NCBI GenBank assembly: GCA_022835595.1
Contig: BQUP01000002.1
Location: 2,156,534 to 2,220,533, forward strand
Length of the DNA stretch: 64,000 nt
Direction of reading: 5' to 3'
Source of the DNA: Cystobasidium ongulense
Taxonomy: Eukaryota; Basidiomycota; Cystobasidiomycetes; Cystobasidiales; Cystobasidiaceae
Positions 23,608-35,331 of this stretch are shown here, piece after piece (position 1 is the stretch's first letter; each line of letters starts with the position of its first letter). Below the pieces are notes generated by a model that was not told the origin of the DNA, searched no databases, and saw only the letters and a list, made by a program, of their open reading frames with translations. The position numbers were made by a program, and so were the translations under genes.

Positions 23608-25355
23608 CTAGTCCTTCTTGGGTTGCGCTTGCTTTACACCACCTTTCAGCAGTCTGCGGACTGTGTCGCGCTCCGCGTACAAGCTGAAAGAGAGCCAGTG
23701 TCAGAAAAGGCTTGGAAACTTAAAGCTGGTCTCCACTAACCCCGTTGAGCAGCAGATGAGGAAACACAACGCTCCTATGCTGATGTGCTGCAGGAGACCG
23801 TGTATAGTTGTCCACTGCGTTTGGATATTGCTGACGCGAAGGATGAAAGTCGCCAAGATGGATGCAGTGATAGGCAACTTGCTTTGCCAAACGACCTTGC
23901 TTATTGAAAATGCTACCTCGCGCCTTTGGCAGAAATTTCTGACGAAGCCAGTACTGTAAGCAATCCTGCACGCCATTGTAATCCCATTTGCTAGAATAAG
24001 GGCATCTTCCTTCATTCCGAACATGGTTACAGCGACGTAGCAGCAAGCACAGTACATCGCGCTCCACCCGAGCAGGGCTTTCGACATGTTCGCAAGTTGC
24101 TGTTCACTGGCTGTTGCTTGTACAAACGCTTCGAAAATCCCATTGAAGCCTAGGAGAGGAAGTAGAAATAGATATTGTTGGAGGAGACGTGGTGCACTTG
24201 TATTCATCCACTGAGATCCCCTAAGGAGATGATACAGCATCGGTGTGGTGTAGAACGGGCAGAAGCACACAAAGATCAAGCCGAGGTAGATCTGGAGCTT
24301 AATGAGCTGCTCGAGGAGATCGACGGAGCTCCTAAGGGCTGGTTTCATGTCTTCCGTGGATCCTTTGGTAGCGCGCAGGCTACCCAACTCTCGTGAGTAG
24401 AATAGACGAGAAGACTCTTCAAGCGGCTGAAAGAGTACGCGAGCTACTAGAGAACCTGTTCATGCGTAGGAAATTAGCATGCTGAGTGCTAATATGACAA
24501 ACAAAGGATCGATATATACCGTAATTTAAGGCCAGGCCATACCCACCTTGATCTTCTATGGGACTGATGCGTGAAACGATGATCTTGTCGCCTTCGGTGA
24601 GTACCTGCTTGACGAAAGACTGCTTCGTGAGGGCGTATGCAAGCTTAGTGATGTCGTTGGTTGAATCAGATCTACAAGTAGCATGTCAGTTCGAAGGGCG
24701 TTGGCTTTGGCTGAAAAGGCAATACTGACTTGTCTGAAGTACTGGCTACTAAGCTGCCACGGCCACGATAATGCCAGCTATATCTAATTAATAACACAAC
24801 AGCATATGCAAGCTGCCCAGCTCCGAAAGCCAGCAATGCCACTTGATCTCGGCCATAGAGCACGAATAGAAGTGTTGTGAGCGCCCTCACAATGACTGCG
24901 CTACCTTCTATCGAGACTCGGAGCTTCACGTCTAACTTCAGCTGGGCGCGATTGAAGTATGGCTCGGAAGCCAGCTCTATGAGTGTTGATAGACCATATA
25001 AGATGACTGAAGTGGTGAAGAAGTCTTGGTGGTAGACAGCAGGCGACGTATTGCGAGAGTAAAGGCAGAAACCAGCCAGCGAAAGTGGTAACCCTAACGC
25101 AACCGGGAGCAGCGAGAGCTTTGCTATTTCTGCCGATGATACATTGCTGTTTGATTGTCTGGCTAGAGCACCTCGTATACCCTCACGACAAAGAAATAGA
25201 ACGGTGTTGAGGAGCGGTTCGAGCTGGACCGTTGCGGTGCCAAAAGCTGCTGGAGTCGTGTACGATAGCAGAGCTTGGTTAAGGGTGAAGGTGACCAGGC
25301 GCGACCCAAGCTGCAGTAGAACGAGCAGTGAAGCCGTCCTCGCATTCGCGCTCAT
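23608..25355 (-). CDS. RFT1: Rft1, dolichol-linked oligosaccharide translocation protein
   Basis: Multi-pass ER membrane protein of the MATE/MOP superfamily needed for N-glycan precursor (Man5GlcNAc2-PP-dolichol) use. Exons: 24730-25355, 24520-24671, 23741-24455, 23608-23683, in phase, 522 aa. Family blocks: LGSRLVTFTLNQALLSYTTP and LLNTVLFLCREGIRGAL near the N-terminus; ALTKQSFVKQVLTEGDKIIV; EDQGGYGLALNYGSLVARVL; FQPLEESSRLFYSREL; then PQ/YLLLPLLGFNGIFEAF-type helices and a short basic tail. The start MSANARTASLLVLLQ is chosen because it places the first helix as in yeast Rft1; an upstream in-frame Met at 25469 would add 38 residues. The gene converges with the membrane-protein gene, leaving 127 bp between stops. 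Confidence 0.94.
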
Positions 25356-25620
25356 CGCGGTGTAATGCAAAAGTATGGGCAGATGGTCAAGCTGCAGCGG
25401 TTCAGCCAGCTCAGCTACAGAGAACAAGTCACGTGACGCGTTGTGCAGCTTCTCAAAGCTTATATGCATATCATACGTCTATTCAGAGCCCATGACGTGG
25501 TAAAGCACATACTTACGGCACAGAAACTGGACTGATCTAAATAAAGTACAACTACACCCAGGCCTCTGCCAATGAAAGGGAAGCACGCCGCGGTCATATT
25601 GCTACAATGGTAAGACGAGC

Positions 25621-27182
25621 TCATGCGACAATGTTCGTGAGAAAGCGTTCTACCCGGCTATACCAGTCAAGGTCGGTGCGACTATCTTCTACTCGTGAAG
25701 TCTCAACCTCCTCAATGTGTGCACCAGTGCTGATGAGACCATACGTTCGGAGGTCGGCCTCGTCACCTAAAATTGTGTTCAATGTTGCGGCAAGTCTGAT
25801 ACCCCCTTTTGCCAAAAGAGATTCTATAATCTTGTCATCCTTTATCTTGCCAACGTATCCCGGGGTCAGCTGAACCGGGCCTTGAGCAGTATCAAAGTTG
25901 GGTGGGTATACGTAGCCGCAGTTGAAGGTGTGCGGTTCTTTTGCCCAGCTCGAAGGGCAGACGACGCCAGCCATCATTGCCTTTACACGGGAGTCTGACG
26001 GACCGCCAAGAATGGTCTGTGCGGATGTTGCAGCGGGATCGAGGTGAAAGGCATCGGTAGGACAATCCAGCCAACTTTCGAGATCCTTGTTCCACCACTT
26101 GCGAATGCCTTCCCAGACTATCCAGCGAACGTACGAATCATAAATAGACCCTGTCAAAGCAGATTCAATCTGTCTTGATGGCAGAGGCTGAGTGTAATTG
26201 TGCAGTTCTCGCAGATACTTGGCGATAAGCTGAGTATCCCACAGGCCTGCATTGGAAAGAATAGCATCAGCCTTGCATACTGGCCGCGTTGGGCACAACG
26301 ACCAGCGCGTAACAAACTACTCACCGTGCATAGACATATGTCTACCTTCGAAGACGATTGGATCACCATTGCCTCCTCGTTCGCGACCGGTCAGGTGAAG
26401 CGGTTGATGGACATCTCCAATCTGCTATCGATGTAAGTTCATTCTTTGAGTGCATTGATCGAAAAGACGCACAAAGTGAACTAGGAAGCGGAGGTCAATG
26501 TCTGACCTGTCCATGGCTACTCGGGCCGTGTAGTTCTGAATGGCTACAAAACGATGTCATGTATCTGTCGAGTGGTTAGATGGCCAAGCAAACTGACCAT
26601 TAAGAACATTGAGCTGTGTCTTGACCTCTCCAGACCAGGCGCAGCTATCAGGTGGATGCTCGGGAGCAAGAGGAGTAACATAGTGGAGTTGTCCGGACCA
26701 AGGGTACTGCATCCGAACCCTATCCGGCCAAGCGGCTATCTTGGCTAGCTGACCTCCCGTCCATTCTACACAGAGGAGGAGAGGGTCAGTCTAGCGTTCG
26801 GTAGTCAGCCCATGGACCAGCAGGGTACCTGGAAGTATCTCTGCTACAGCCTTGCGGGTGGATTCGTGCAGATGGACTGATACCACGGGCAGAAGGAGTG
26901 ATCGAGGTTTGAGAAGGTATAGGAACCAGCAGGATGATAGACGTATAGGACGGTCGTGTCAGCCTCAGTAAGCCTCTTGCATATAGTAGGCGTATGCAAT
27001 GGTCGGACGTCGCAATGACCCACCTTGCGCGATTGTAGCTACGATTTGATGGCCTACAGTATATCAGGCGCGTCAGCTTGGCCCAGCAGCAACGGCTGTG
27101 CGTGCATCTCACCAGCGACACCCCATGCAAGCGCAGAGTCAGCGCATACCAGTAGAGCAGTAAGGGCAGCAGGTACTTTCAT
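25621..27182 (-). CDS. Secreted S1/P1-type nuclease (zinc-dependent)
   Basis: Extracellular single-strand nuclease/3'-nucleotidase family, 369 aa. Seven exons: 27113-27182, 27024-27053, 26829-26876, 26598-26765, 26473-26543, 26325-26421, 25621-26246; every junction is phase-correct. A signal peptide (MKVPAALTALLVCADSALA) ends directly before WGVAGHQIVATIAQ, so the mature N-terminal Trp, a zinc ligand through its alpha-amine in this family, is present. Other ligands are seen: His in GHQ, Asp in AAWPDRV, His in LHYVTP, Asp and His in FIGDVHQPLHL, RGGN, and His/Asp in SMHGLWD. C-terminal family blocks are TGSIYDSYVRWIVWEGI and GIRLAATLN. Potential N-glycosylation sites occur (NYT). Exons of 30 and 48 nt make automatic annotation likely to fail. 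Likely roles are phosphate or nucleotide scavenging. Confidence 0.94.
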
Positions 27183-27395
27183 CTTGGTGTTTGAGTCCGG
27201 GAAATTGCGAAAGGAAAGCGCAGTCTCGACGGCTGAAAGGACTCAGTCGCCTCCGGACTCGGTGGCGTCGCAGGCAATCAAATCAAAGGCTCAAATACTG
27301 ATAAATGCGCTCCTCTGCACCAACTCGTGAATCTGGTAGTACACATACAGTCGTGGTCATCTACCCTTCATATCGAATTGCAATAACACGCTACT

Positions 27396-28618
27396 CTACG
27401 GAGCGCTAGCCTCAATAAGTCGAATGTCTGCATCCTTCTTAATCCATAACTTCACCATCTCCTGCCACAGCTGCTTTTGCACATCTTGGCCCTTTTCGGT
27501 ATCTATGAAAGGAAGTGGCTCTACTTCTTTACAATCTTCAATGTAGGCGCCTGGCGAGGTGGCCGTCACCGCTGACCATGCTATCGTTCTGGCACCATAG
27601 GCTGCAGACCACGCGATTTTTTCCGACAAGAATCTGCAGACGCGAGTCTGGACAGTGAGTCACAAGTCCATCAAATGACTGTGCACAAGCCGGCCTACCT
27701 CGAAAACCACGACGTCTTGTTTTTCCCTGGCCTGAACATATTTGTTTCACAGAAGCCCGGACAGCATGCATTGATGTTGACATTGGTGGCCGCCGGCAAC
27801 AAAGCTAGCTCTTTGGCGATGAAGATAGTGAATACTGGAAGGTTGCGCATCAGATGTGACCCATACAGTTCCTGGCGTTAGTGCAGCCGACTTACATTTG
27901 GCGAGCTTGTAGAGCTCATACGGTCTTTCATCCTTGTTCGGGTATGAGAAGGGATCATTGAGGGTCTCTAAAATTTTTTCTGCATCTTTTTGAACAAACT
28001 CTGCATCGTAATGAGCATCCGATGATACGAAGGCCATGTGGGGCTTCATGGCCACTTTAGGCTCGTCGGCTGTTTTGGCCATGTCGCCCAGCACCAGGTG
28101 AGCCAGCATGCCTGTAGAAAGCACATTGATTTGAAGGCTGGAGGCACGCGAGTCAGGGATGTGATGTAAATAGAATCAGAGGCTTCTGGCCTATGCCTCT
28201 GTTGTGCATTCTTCGCTCACGATTCCTCCCAACCATCTTCGGAGAATTTCCAATCTTCACCTGGCACTACCCCTGCACATGAGATGAAGAAGTGTACATT
28301 TTCCAATTGTTGTACTTGCTTATGGAAAGCTATCACGCTATCGAAAGAACCCAAGTCCAGCTTCCACACGTGAATTTGGCATTTGTCTTTGTCTGACGCG
28401 AGACTGAGTAGCTTGTCCTTGATCTCAGTACCCTTCTCGAGGTCAACACAACCTATGACCAGCGTTGAGATACTGTGTTCGACGAGATACTCTGCTGTTG
28501 CATACCCCAATCCCGAAGTGGCGCCGGTCACTATCGCTGTCAGGCCAGATAGGTCCGACTCAGGTTCCGGCATGCCGAATGGCCAGAAGTGTCGGGCTAG
28601 AAAACGTAGAGACGGCAT
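27396..28618 (-). CDS. Retinol-dehydrogenase-type SDR, tandem copy A
   Basis: NAD(P)-dependent short-chain dehydrogenase, 337 aa. Exons: 28221-28618, 27896-28137, 27699-27834, 27396-27633, all in phase. It has the cofactor loop TGATSGLG, WKLDLGSFDSV, the NAG-like ISCAGVV, LQINVLSTGML, catalytic Ser in AFVSSDAH and YKLAK (YxxxK), then ACCPGFCETNM. The C-terminal third (EKIAWSAAYGARTIAWSAV, then a Lys/Asp-rich helix) matches the tandem neighbour at 29053-30293 (39-45% by eye over the tail), so the two arose by duplication. The intron after YxxxK (27835-27895) and the next one sit at positions comparable to copy B. It may act on a lipid or polyketide-like alcohol, but no biosynthetic core enzyme is next to it. 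Confidence 0.9.
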
Positions 28619-29052
28619 AGCGAGTCGAAAACAGCCTTCAGTTTGATGCAAAGCAAGAGACGCTTGCACAGAAGTCAGATGCGCCGTTGACGACGTGATC
28701 GAGGCGGGATGATAGCGCGCGGAAACAAGCTAGCTTCATATGGAGATGACCAGATATTCTGTACATTTACAGTGTATGTCACGCAAAGGCATTGATGAAC
28801 AGAGCATTCACCACCTTGGAGTGTACCGTACAAAACTCTGTCAAAATAAGTGGGGCTCCAGCTTTCGAGAGTTGTGGTGACTTCTCGCCACTGTGGCTTC
28901 CCGTGATGATAAGACAATCGAGGCGAACATACGCGACGGTGAGGGTACATCGTGTTGACTTGATGACTGAGTGTGATGGAACAGCTGGTTTGCTACACAC
29001 ATTCAGCCCCTGAAAGACTGACTACCAAGACAAAAGGCTACACATGATGGAT
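28619..29052 (-). promoter_or_regulatory. Upstream region of SDR copy A
   Basis: 434 bp between the ATG of copy A and the stop of copy B, both minus strand. It should carry the 3' end of copy B and the promoter of copy A. No motif stands out. Confidence 0.4.
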
Positions 29053-30293
29053 CTATTCGAGCAGCTTGGCTACTGAAGGCTCTTCCTTTATCCAGAACTC
29101 CTTGAGCTCTTTGAAAAGCTTCTTCTGGATTTGTTGTCCCTTTTCTGAGCGGACAAATTCCGAGGGCGGCGTGTCCTTGCAAAATGAGACGTAGGTTCCC
29201 GGGGCGGTTGGCTGAGTCGCAGCGTAGAGATAGTTTCGACTGCCTTTCTCCGTACTCCATGCGATCCAATTGAAGATTCTGATCAAGTTCAGATAGCGGG
29301 TCTCAGCTGAATGCAACATGCGGGTCACCGGCGAAAGATCATTGGGCTCACTTGGCAACGATCCAAGGCAAGTCACGTCGTAGGTCACTGACACAGAGTC
29401 CAGGGTTGAGGCAATTCACAACTATCTTCTGTGCTGCAGGAAGCTTTGCCAGTTCTCTGGTCATCAGGATGTCTAATAACTTTGAAGTGTTGTAGATGTC
29501 GTTGAAGACCGCCTGACTTTTGTCGTTTAAAGCAGCAAGCAAAGTAGGAGCCTCTTTTTGAGGGAAAGCTGCCCATTCATGCACTGTAAGATACGACATG
29601 GTCAGAAAGCATATGTGCAAAGGTAATAGGATAAGACTTACCTTCTGATGCCACGATTACAAGGTGTGGTTTGAAGCTATCGTTTCCTGCAAGGTCGGCT
29701 GTGGCCGCAAGCTTGGGGATGGCAAGTAGGGCGAGGAGACCAGTTGCAATAACGTTGACTTGTAAGGTATCTTCCCACCCCTCTGGAGTGGTGACCCAGT
29801 CAGTATGGAAAACCTTGATTGTATGAAGCAAATGTAGGAGAACGTCAGCTAGTCGGCTGATGGTGCTCGTGGTATGGAGCACGTGAACCCACTCCGGCAG
29901 ACGCGATGAGAATGTCCAATCTTTCGAGGGTGTCCATACGTTTGCCAAATTCTTTAACGCTTGCAAAAGAGGCCATGTCTAGCTTCCATACTTCGATTTC
30001 GCCTGTCCAGTTGGGAAGCTCTTCCTTGATCTTGCGAGCAGCAGCTTCACCTTTGTTGGCCGTGTCGCGCACAGCCAAGATCAGCTTGCCTACGTTCGAC
30101 TTGGCTAGATGCTTTGCGCCTTCATAGCCCAAACCTGTGAGAGTAACTCAGCTCGTATACGCTGTCAGAAGTGTGTATCTCTGTACGACATACCGATGTT
30201 GGCACCAGTGACGATAGCAACCTTGCCCGATAGATCGACCTGCGGCACCTGAAAATCGCTGGAGAAGAAATGGTTGTAGACAAAGCCGAGCAT
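29053..30293 (-). CDS. Retinol-dehydrogenase-type SDR, tandem copy B
   Basis: Paralogue of copy A, 323 aa. Exons: 30194-30293, 29893-30134, 29642-29813, 29352-29583, 29053-29278. Splicing at 30193/30135 restores the cofactor motif TGANIGLGYEGAK. Further motifs: WKLDMASFASVKEF, ILIASAGV, WEDTLQVNVIATGLL, VIVASE, YNTSK (YxxxK) and NCLNPGLCVSDL. The C-terminus FNWIAWSTEKGSRNYLYAA corresponds to the AWSAAYGARTIAW block of copy A. It has one more intron than copy A in the N-terminal half (inside TGANIG), so the pair has diverged in gene structure. Both copies keep the full catalytic set, so both are probably active. Confidence 0.9.
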
Positions 30294-30863
30294 TGTGAAG
30301 TTGCTTGAGTAGGTACGAATTGAGAACTGGGTGGTACAGAAGCAAGCTGGACGTATGAAATGTCAACTGTGACAAGCTGGGTCCTTTGCGGGAACGGAAT
30401 GCCCCCCCTCGGCGATAAGTCTTTATCATCGCCGAGGCCGACTAAGCGACCGGCAGGAGCTTGCGTAAGCCATTTTCCGCTGCACAAACAGCTACCTGAC
30501 TACATTTCTCATACCCAGTTGTCCCATTACAAGTGTGCAATTATAAGGTGCATGCTACAGATGACATCTATTTTGTAACAGTCCTCGACTTTCTCGGAGT
30601 GCTTTCAAGCGAATACCAGCCCTGACAGACACAAAGGCCGCTCTTCTCTGCCTCCGTTGTTGTTGCTGATGTCCTGTACAATTAGGCGGCAGCGCGTAGA
30701 TCCGAAGAGCTTGCCGGCAAGATGATTAGTGTACTGCTTGCGATTCTATGCTTGTGAAGGACGATAGAGTCGAACGCGTCAATAGCGTCATGACGTAGAG
30801 TACATTGTACGTACGAAACAGACATACTCAAAACTACAGTACTAAAAACTAACTTGCGGACAC
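30294..30863 (-). other. Non-coding stretch between SDR copy B and the GT31-type gene
   Basis: 570 bp. The left part is the promoter of SDR copy B; the right part is the 3' region of the glycosyltransferase gene. A GC-rich run of C and G with CCCCCCTCGGCGATAAG near 30400 and its near-inverted copy (tcttatcgccgaggc at about 30418-30440) could form a hairpin. Otherwise nothing is seen. Confidence 0.4.
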
Positions 30864-32240
30864 TCATACCCGCTGGATGGGCACTGCACTCTGCACCAGC
30901 TTCTGCTTGGCCCTCTTTAAGACACTTTCCTTCTTCATTCCATGCAAGGCCAGTACCGTTCTGGGATCAAAATTCCACTCTGGTCCGTCGGCATAGCGCC
31001 AGTCACCCATGCGCCCATCCAAATTGAGTCTTATCAAGTTCTCCCCTTTCCCTTCGTCCAAATTGAGGAGATATGTAGCTGTTCGTACATCTTCTAATCC
31101 CCTGATCTTGCTTCTGGGTAAGTTTGCATTGCCAAGCCATTGATAAAGCGGTGCACTTAAACCATATGCCATACCAGTGAAATAATAAGGAAAGCCTCTG
31201 TTTAGACCGCACCTGTAGATGTTGCCCGTAGATTAGTATAGGGACCTGGGGAAGTGAGTGCGGAAGTGAAAGACTCACGTTAGATCAATACACGAGCCAA
31301 GATAATATAGGTCGTTGCAGTCCAATTTGCTGAGCAGCTCGACTAGATTGGGGAGTACCATCAAGGTCTACAGGCACGTCAGTCTACGACCTTAGCAATG
31401 GCGTTAGCGACGGTCAAAACGTACATCGTCATCTGCCTTGAAGGCGAATTGAGGCTTCGGTCCTGGACGTTGAGCAAGCCATTGATAGAACTTGTATGTC
31501 TTTCCATCATTCATGTTCTCCTCCTCATCCAGCAGAACGATGTCCCCATACTTTTCCATTTCTACCTTCAAAGTTTCCATTTCAGACACTCCCTCCGGCC
31601 GACCCAGAATGAACTTGAATTCGATGCGTCTTCCGTTGACTATACCGCTAGCTGGCTTTTCATACTCTCGCAACAGCACCCGCCGGCTCCATCGACTGGC
31701 TGTTGAGAAAACTCCGATGAAAGCCAAGGGCACGTCTTCACCTGATTCACAAGTGTACCTGCAACATCAAATAGTTCAACGTCAGCTGTATCAATACAGA
31801 ATTCTAAAAGGTGACACTAACGTAGATGGCCGTGGTGCTCGTCGAAGCTCTTGTATCGGCTGCTGACGGATAAAGCGTTTCGTCTCATCTGCAAAAGATT
31901 TAAAGATGACAGGTCTGCTCCAAGGACGCAGCACAACCTCTTGGTTATGTATGCGGTATGTCTTGAAGAACGTCGTAGGCTCGGTCGGATCTCGAAACAG
32001 GGCCAGAAGGGTAGCTGCATGATGAGTGAGGATCCGAACAAGCAGTAAGCCGAGGAGCATTAACACTACTTTAGTGCCAAGTGCCGGCTTTAAGCACTTC
32101 CAGAACCATCTGCCCATCCGTCGAGGCTGCTGAAGGTTGCGGTGTGCAGCGATGCGACTGAGCGATAGCCGCAACAGCGAAGGGCGCGGTCGACGGCCAG
32201 GCATGGCAGTCGTGGTGAGATCAGGACGCCGTTCAAGCAT
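30864..32240 (-). CDS. Golgi-type glycosyltransferase, GT31 (beta-1,3-galactosyltransferase-like)
   Basis: Type II membrane glycosyltransferase, 396 aa. Exons: 31822-32240, 31425-31758, 31279-31367, 30864-31212. A basic cytoplasmic tail (about 45 aa, Arg-rich) precedes one signal anchor (VVLMLLGLLLVRILTHHA), then a lumenal stem. The catalytic part has the galactosyltransferase pattern: LAFIGVFSTASRWSRRVLLR, IEFKFILGRPEG, YGDIVLLDEEENMNDGKTYK, FAFKADDDT (the DxD metal site, restored across the intron at 31368-31424), then YYLGSCIDLTCGLNRGFPYYF and MAYGLSAPLYQWL, followed by a late acidic motif around GLEDVRTATYL. Start choice: the frame is open upstream without an ATG to a stop near 32327, so 32240 is the first usable Met. 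It probably decorates wall glycans or glycoproteins; donor and acceptor are unknown. Confidence 0.88.
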
Positions 32241-32703
32241 GACTACTTTTGGTCGTTTACTTGGCGCATTCGAGGATGTCGCTCTGGTCTCCACAGCATG
32301 ATGCTCTCCAACCACGTTTATCTTTCATCTCCAGCTGAGTTTGGCTTCACAAAGGGTCAGTTGCGGCAGGACTGCGGTATCGTACACCTAGAGGGGCGTA
32401 GGGCACGCTTCGCGTTGTCTTTGACCATCATATTGCAGAGATGGATTGTCGTCGTAGATAAAGCAGAGCAGGTGCATAAAGCAGAGCCAGAACTGCGCAT
32501 GCGATGATCGGACGTATACAGTATCGATAATTTATCTGCTATAATAAACGGGCAACGGACATGTTGCATTTATGATATTGATAGTATATAAAGCGCAAAA
32601 TTGACATATTATTGAGTCCTAATACTTGATACAACAACAATACATATGCATTACACACAGCTTTGCAGTTGATGGAGCGCACCGCGGCAGAAGGGGACTT
32701 CAT
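32241..32703 (-). promoter_or_regulatory. Upstream region of the glycosyltransferase gene / 3' end of DBP9
   Basis: 463 bp. It contains an AT-rich block with TATATAAAG (about 32585) close to the DBP9 stop, about 350 bp from the glycosyltransferase ATG, which is too far to call as its TATA box. No coding frame is supported. Confidence 0.4.
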
Positions 32704-35030
32704 CTATTTCCTTTTGAAACTCTTGAGCGGATCACCGCGCTTGCCAGACTTCGATGATTTCCCACCTCTGCCTCCTCTTTTATTGTTGCTAGTAGTTTTG
32801 CGGTACGGAATATATTTACCGCTGAGGTTCGAGCTGCCTCCTCCTGAGCTTTCACCATTGACTAGACCTTCACCCGCAGGTGTACCATCGGCTAGTGTCG
32901 CGCCTCCTACCGGTGCGATACGTGGCATAAGGTAAGAAGGTACGTGCTTCATGTGTGGTTGCACGCGATTTGGGTTCAATGGCTTGTCATGCTTTAAGAA
33001 AGCGAGATCTCGCGGATTATCCTCGAAATGAGCCTGTTAATAGCAGGTTCGTCATCAGTTTTTATCGACAGCAGGAGTAAGACACGCGTAAGCAGCTTAC
33101 CTTGAGCTTATCGGAGTTCAATACTTCGTTCTTAATCTCCTTGATACGCGCTTCTCGAACATATGCCCTAGTAACCGATTTCAGACCATCCTCCATACGA
33201 TATCTGAATCCCTCAACCTGTTTCATATCAAAGATATATTCTTTAATCTGATCATCAGGAAGACCATAATTAATTTTTTGATCTTTTTCAATTCTCTTCC
33301 AAATCTTTTGATCACGTTTTGCAGATTTTAAGCTTGTTTCCAAACCTTTTTGCATTGTTACACCCCATTGTTTTTTAGGAACGACAAAAGAAAGTGACAT
33401 TCCACTTCTACCTGCTCTTGCTGTTCTTCCAATACGGTGTGTATATGAACGTGCTGATGCGGGAAGATCGAAATTGATAACACATGCTACATCAACGAAA
33501 TCGATGCCGCGCGTAACACCGTATTCGGTTTGTTGACTGGATCGTGCCTGTTGCTTGCGTTTCTTCTTGGATGGTTGCGATGATTCATCCGCTTTCCGCT
33601 TTTTTGAAGAGGTAGCTTCTTCGCCTTCTGCGGTTTCACCAGCTGTCTCTGGGACCTGGGTCGAGATCACTGCAGTCCGAGCACTTAGTAGGAGCATGAG
33701 CGTAGAAAAGAATCAGTAAGCTTACGAGCTGGCTCTTCCGTGTCTGATTCTTCATCATCCGAATCTTTCTCAATACCCTCCAGACCACTCTCATCTGTAG
33801 CAATCAGGTAGTTGAACACTCCTCGATTGAACTCTTGCACAGCGTGGTATCTAAAGGGAAGCCAAGGAAAGAAATTATCAGATAACGTCGTGCATGACGG
33901 CCTTTAATCGCTGCCAGCATACCTTGAATTGAAAGGCAGTTCTGCGTTGAGAACCCCAGCTCTGATCCCAAACTTTTCCAAGAAGAGCTTCAATCGGTAC
34001 CCTCTATCCGTATCATTGACAAAGATCAGAATCTTGCCCTTGACAAGCTTCAACTTCAGAATAACATAAATCAACAGGAATTTGTCGTCTTCAGTCGTAC
34101 GGACGACATATTGTGTAAGCTTATTCGTTGCTCCGTCTCGTGTGGATTCGGAATCTGAAAGTTTGACAGTGACTGGGTTGCGTAAGACGACAGACTTGAG
34201 CTCATCAACTTCTTCGGTAAGCGTTGCCGACATGAGGAAGGATTGGTACACTGCAGGAAGCGTCCATGATGGACCGCCGGAAAGGATGGACTTGATGTCG
34301 TCGCTGGAGTGGCCGTATGACAGGATGAGATCTGCTTCGTCGATGGTCAGGGATTCTAGGTGCTCCAAGTTGAGTGCCTGTAGTATTTGAAAGTCAGTAG
34401 GATTCGAGACACATCCGAAGAGGGCAACATACACCCGAACGTAGGTGGATCAAAGCTCTAGAAGGTGTGGCGACAACGACGTCTGGCTTGTCTGCGAGTT
34501 GCAGTCTATGGAGGACGGTATTAGCAGGTGTAGAAGGAGTCGAGAGAGAAAAGTACACACTTTTGCACCTTGTCCTGACTGCTCTTGCCCTTAGAAGACT
34601 GGCTCGACCCCGCCACATTGACAATTCGAATAGCATCACGGTCCTTGAAGAACTCGCAGAGGGTGGTGATGTGGGCTGTGATCTGTTCTGCAAGTTCTCT
34701 TGTAGGTACGAGGACTAATGCTCTAGTAGCCAGATAGTTTGGGTTCGAGTAGCCATCTTCAAGCTTTGCTCGTGCACTCAGGATTTTCTGAACCAGAGGG
34801 ATGGCATAGGCGAGAGTTTTTCCCGAGCCAGTCTTTGCTCTTGCGAGGATGTCCTTGTTCTGTGTGATTGCCAATGGCAGGACGGTGCTCTGGATAGGCG
34901 TTGGCTGTGTGAAGCCCTGCGAGGCGAGCGAGCGTAGTATTCTGCCGTCGACGATGCTGCCCAGGCTGGCAAAGGCCTGCATGGTCGAGGTCGAGGCGAA
35001 TGCCGGGCTGGCGGAGGATTCCTCAGCCAT
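32704..35030 (-). CDS. DBP9: DEAD-box ATP-dependent RNA helicase Dbp9 (60S ribosome assembly)
   Basis: Nucleolar helicase for 27S pre-rRNA processing, 673 aa. Exons: 34561-35030, 34433-34505, 33923-34377, 33726-33850, 33101-33669, 32704-33033, all in phase. Motifs in order: Q motif [18 protein letters not shown]; Ia [22 protein letters not shown] as IDEADLI (DEAD); [48 protein letters not shown]. The Dbp9 subfamily hallmark is present: an acidic then Lys-Arg-rich insertion between motifs IV and V ([12 protein letters not shown], then [17 protein letters not shown]), with the basic part acting as a probable nucleolar signal. A Gly/Lys/Arg-rich tail ([16 protein letters not shown]) ends the protein. 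It shares a 301-bp divergent upstream region with the gene at 35332. Confidence 0.95.
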
Positions 35031-35331
35031 TCCGTGTACTATATGGCGTGGAGTAGGCTGCGCTGTGGACTGCAGTATAGGATATATGTGGAATAGCCGC
35101 AAGCTGGCCACTGCCTACTTCTGCTGCAGGATATTTCGCTGCTCGATCACCTATACACCACTCTCTCTTCCCTTCTCACACACCATCACCACATTCACTC
35201 TGTCCTACATTACCCTAGCATGCGACACACTCGCTCTCTGCACTGACTCTCACCCGCTTACCCTCGACTGCCGGCTGTTGTTCTACCCACCTTCTTCGGA
35301 CAGGCGCGCGAAGCCTAGCTATCACAGCATC
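35031..35331. promoter_or_regulatory. Short divergent promoter region (DBP9 / poly-Q coiled-coil gene)
   Basis: 301 bp between two start codons on opposite strands. It is pyrimidine-rich on the right (ctctctcttcccttctcaca), typical of a fungal leader. Both transcripts must start inside it, so the two genes may be co-regulated. Confidence 0.5.
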
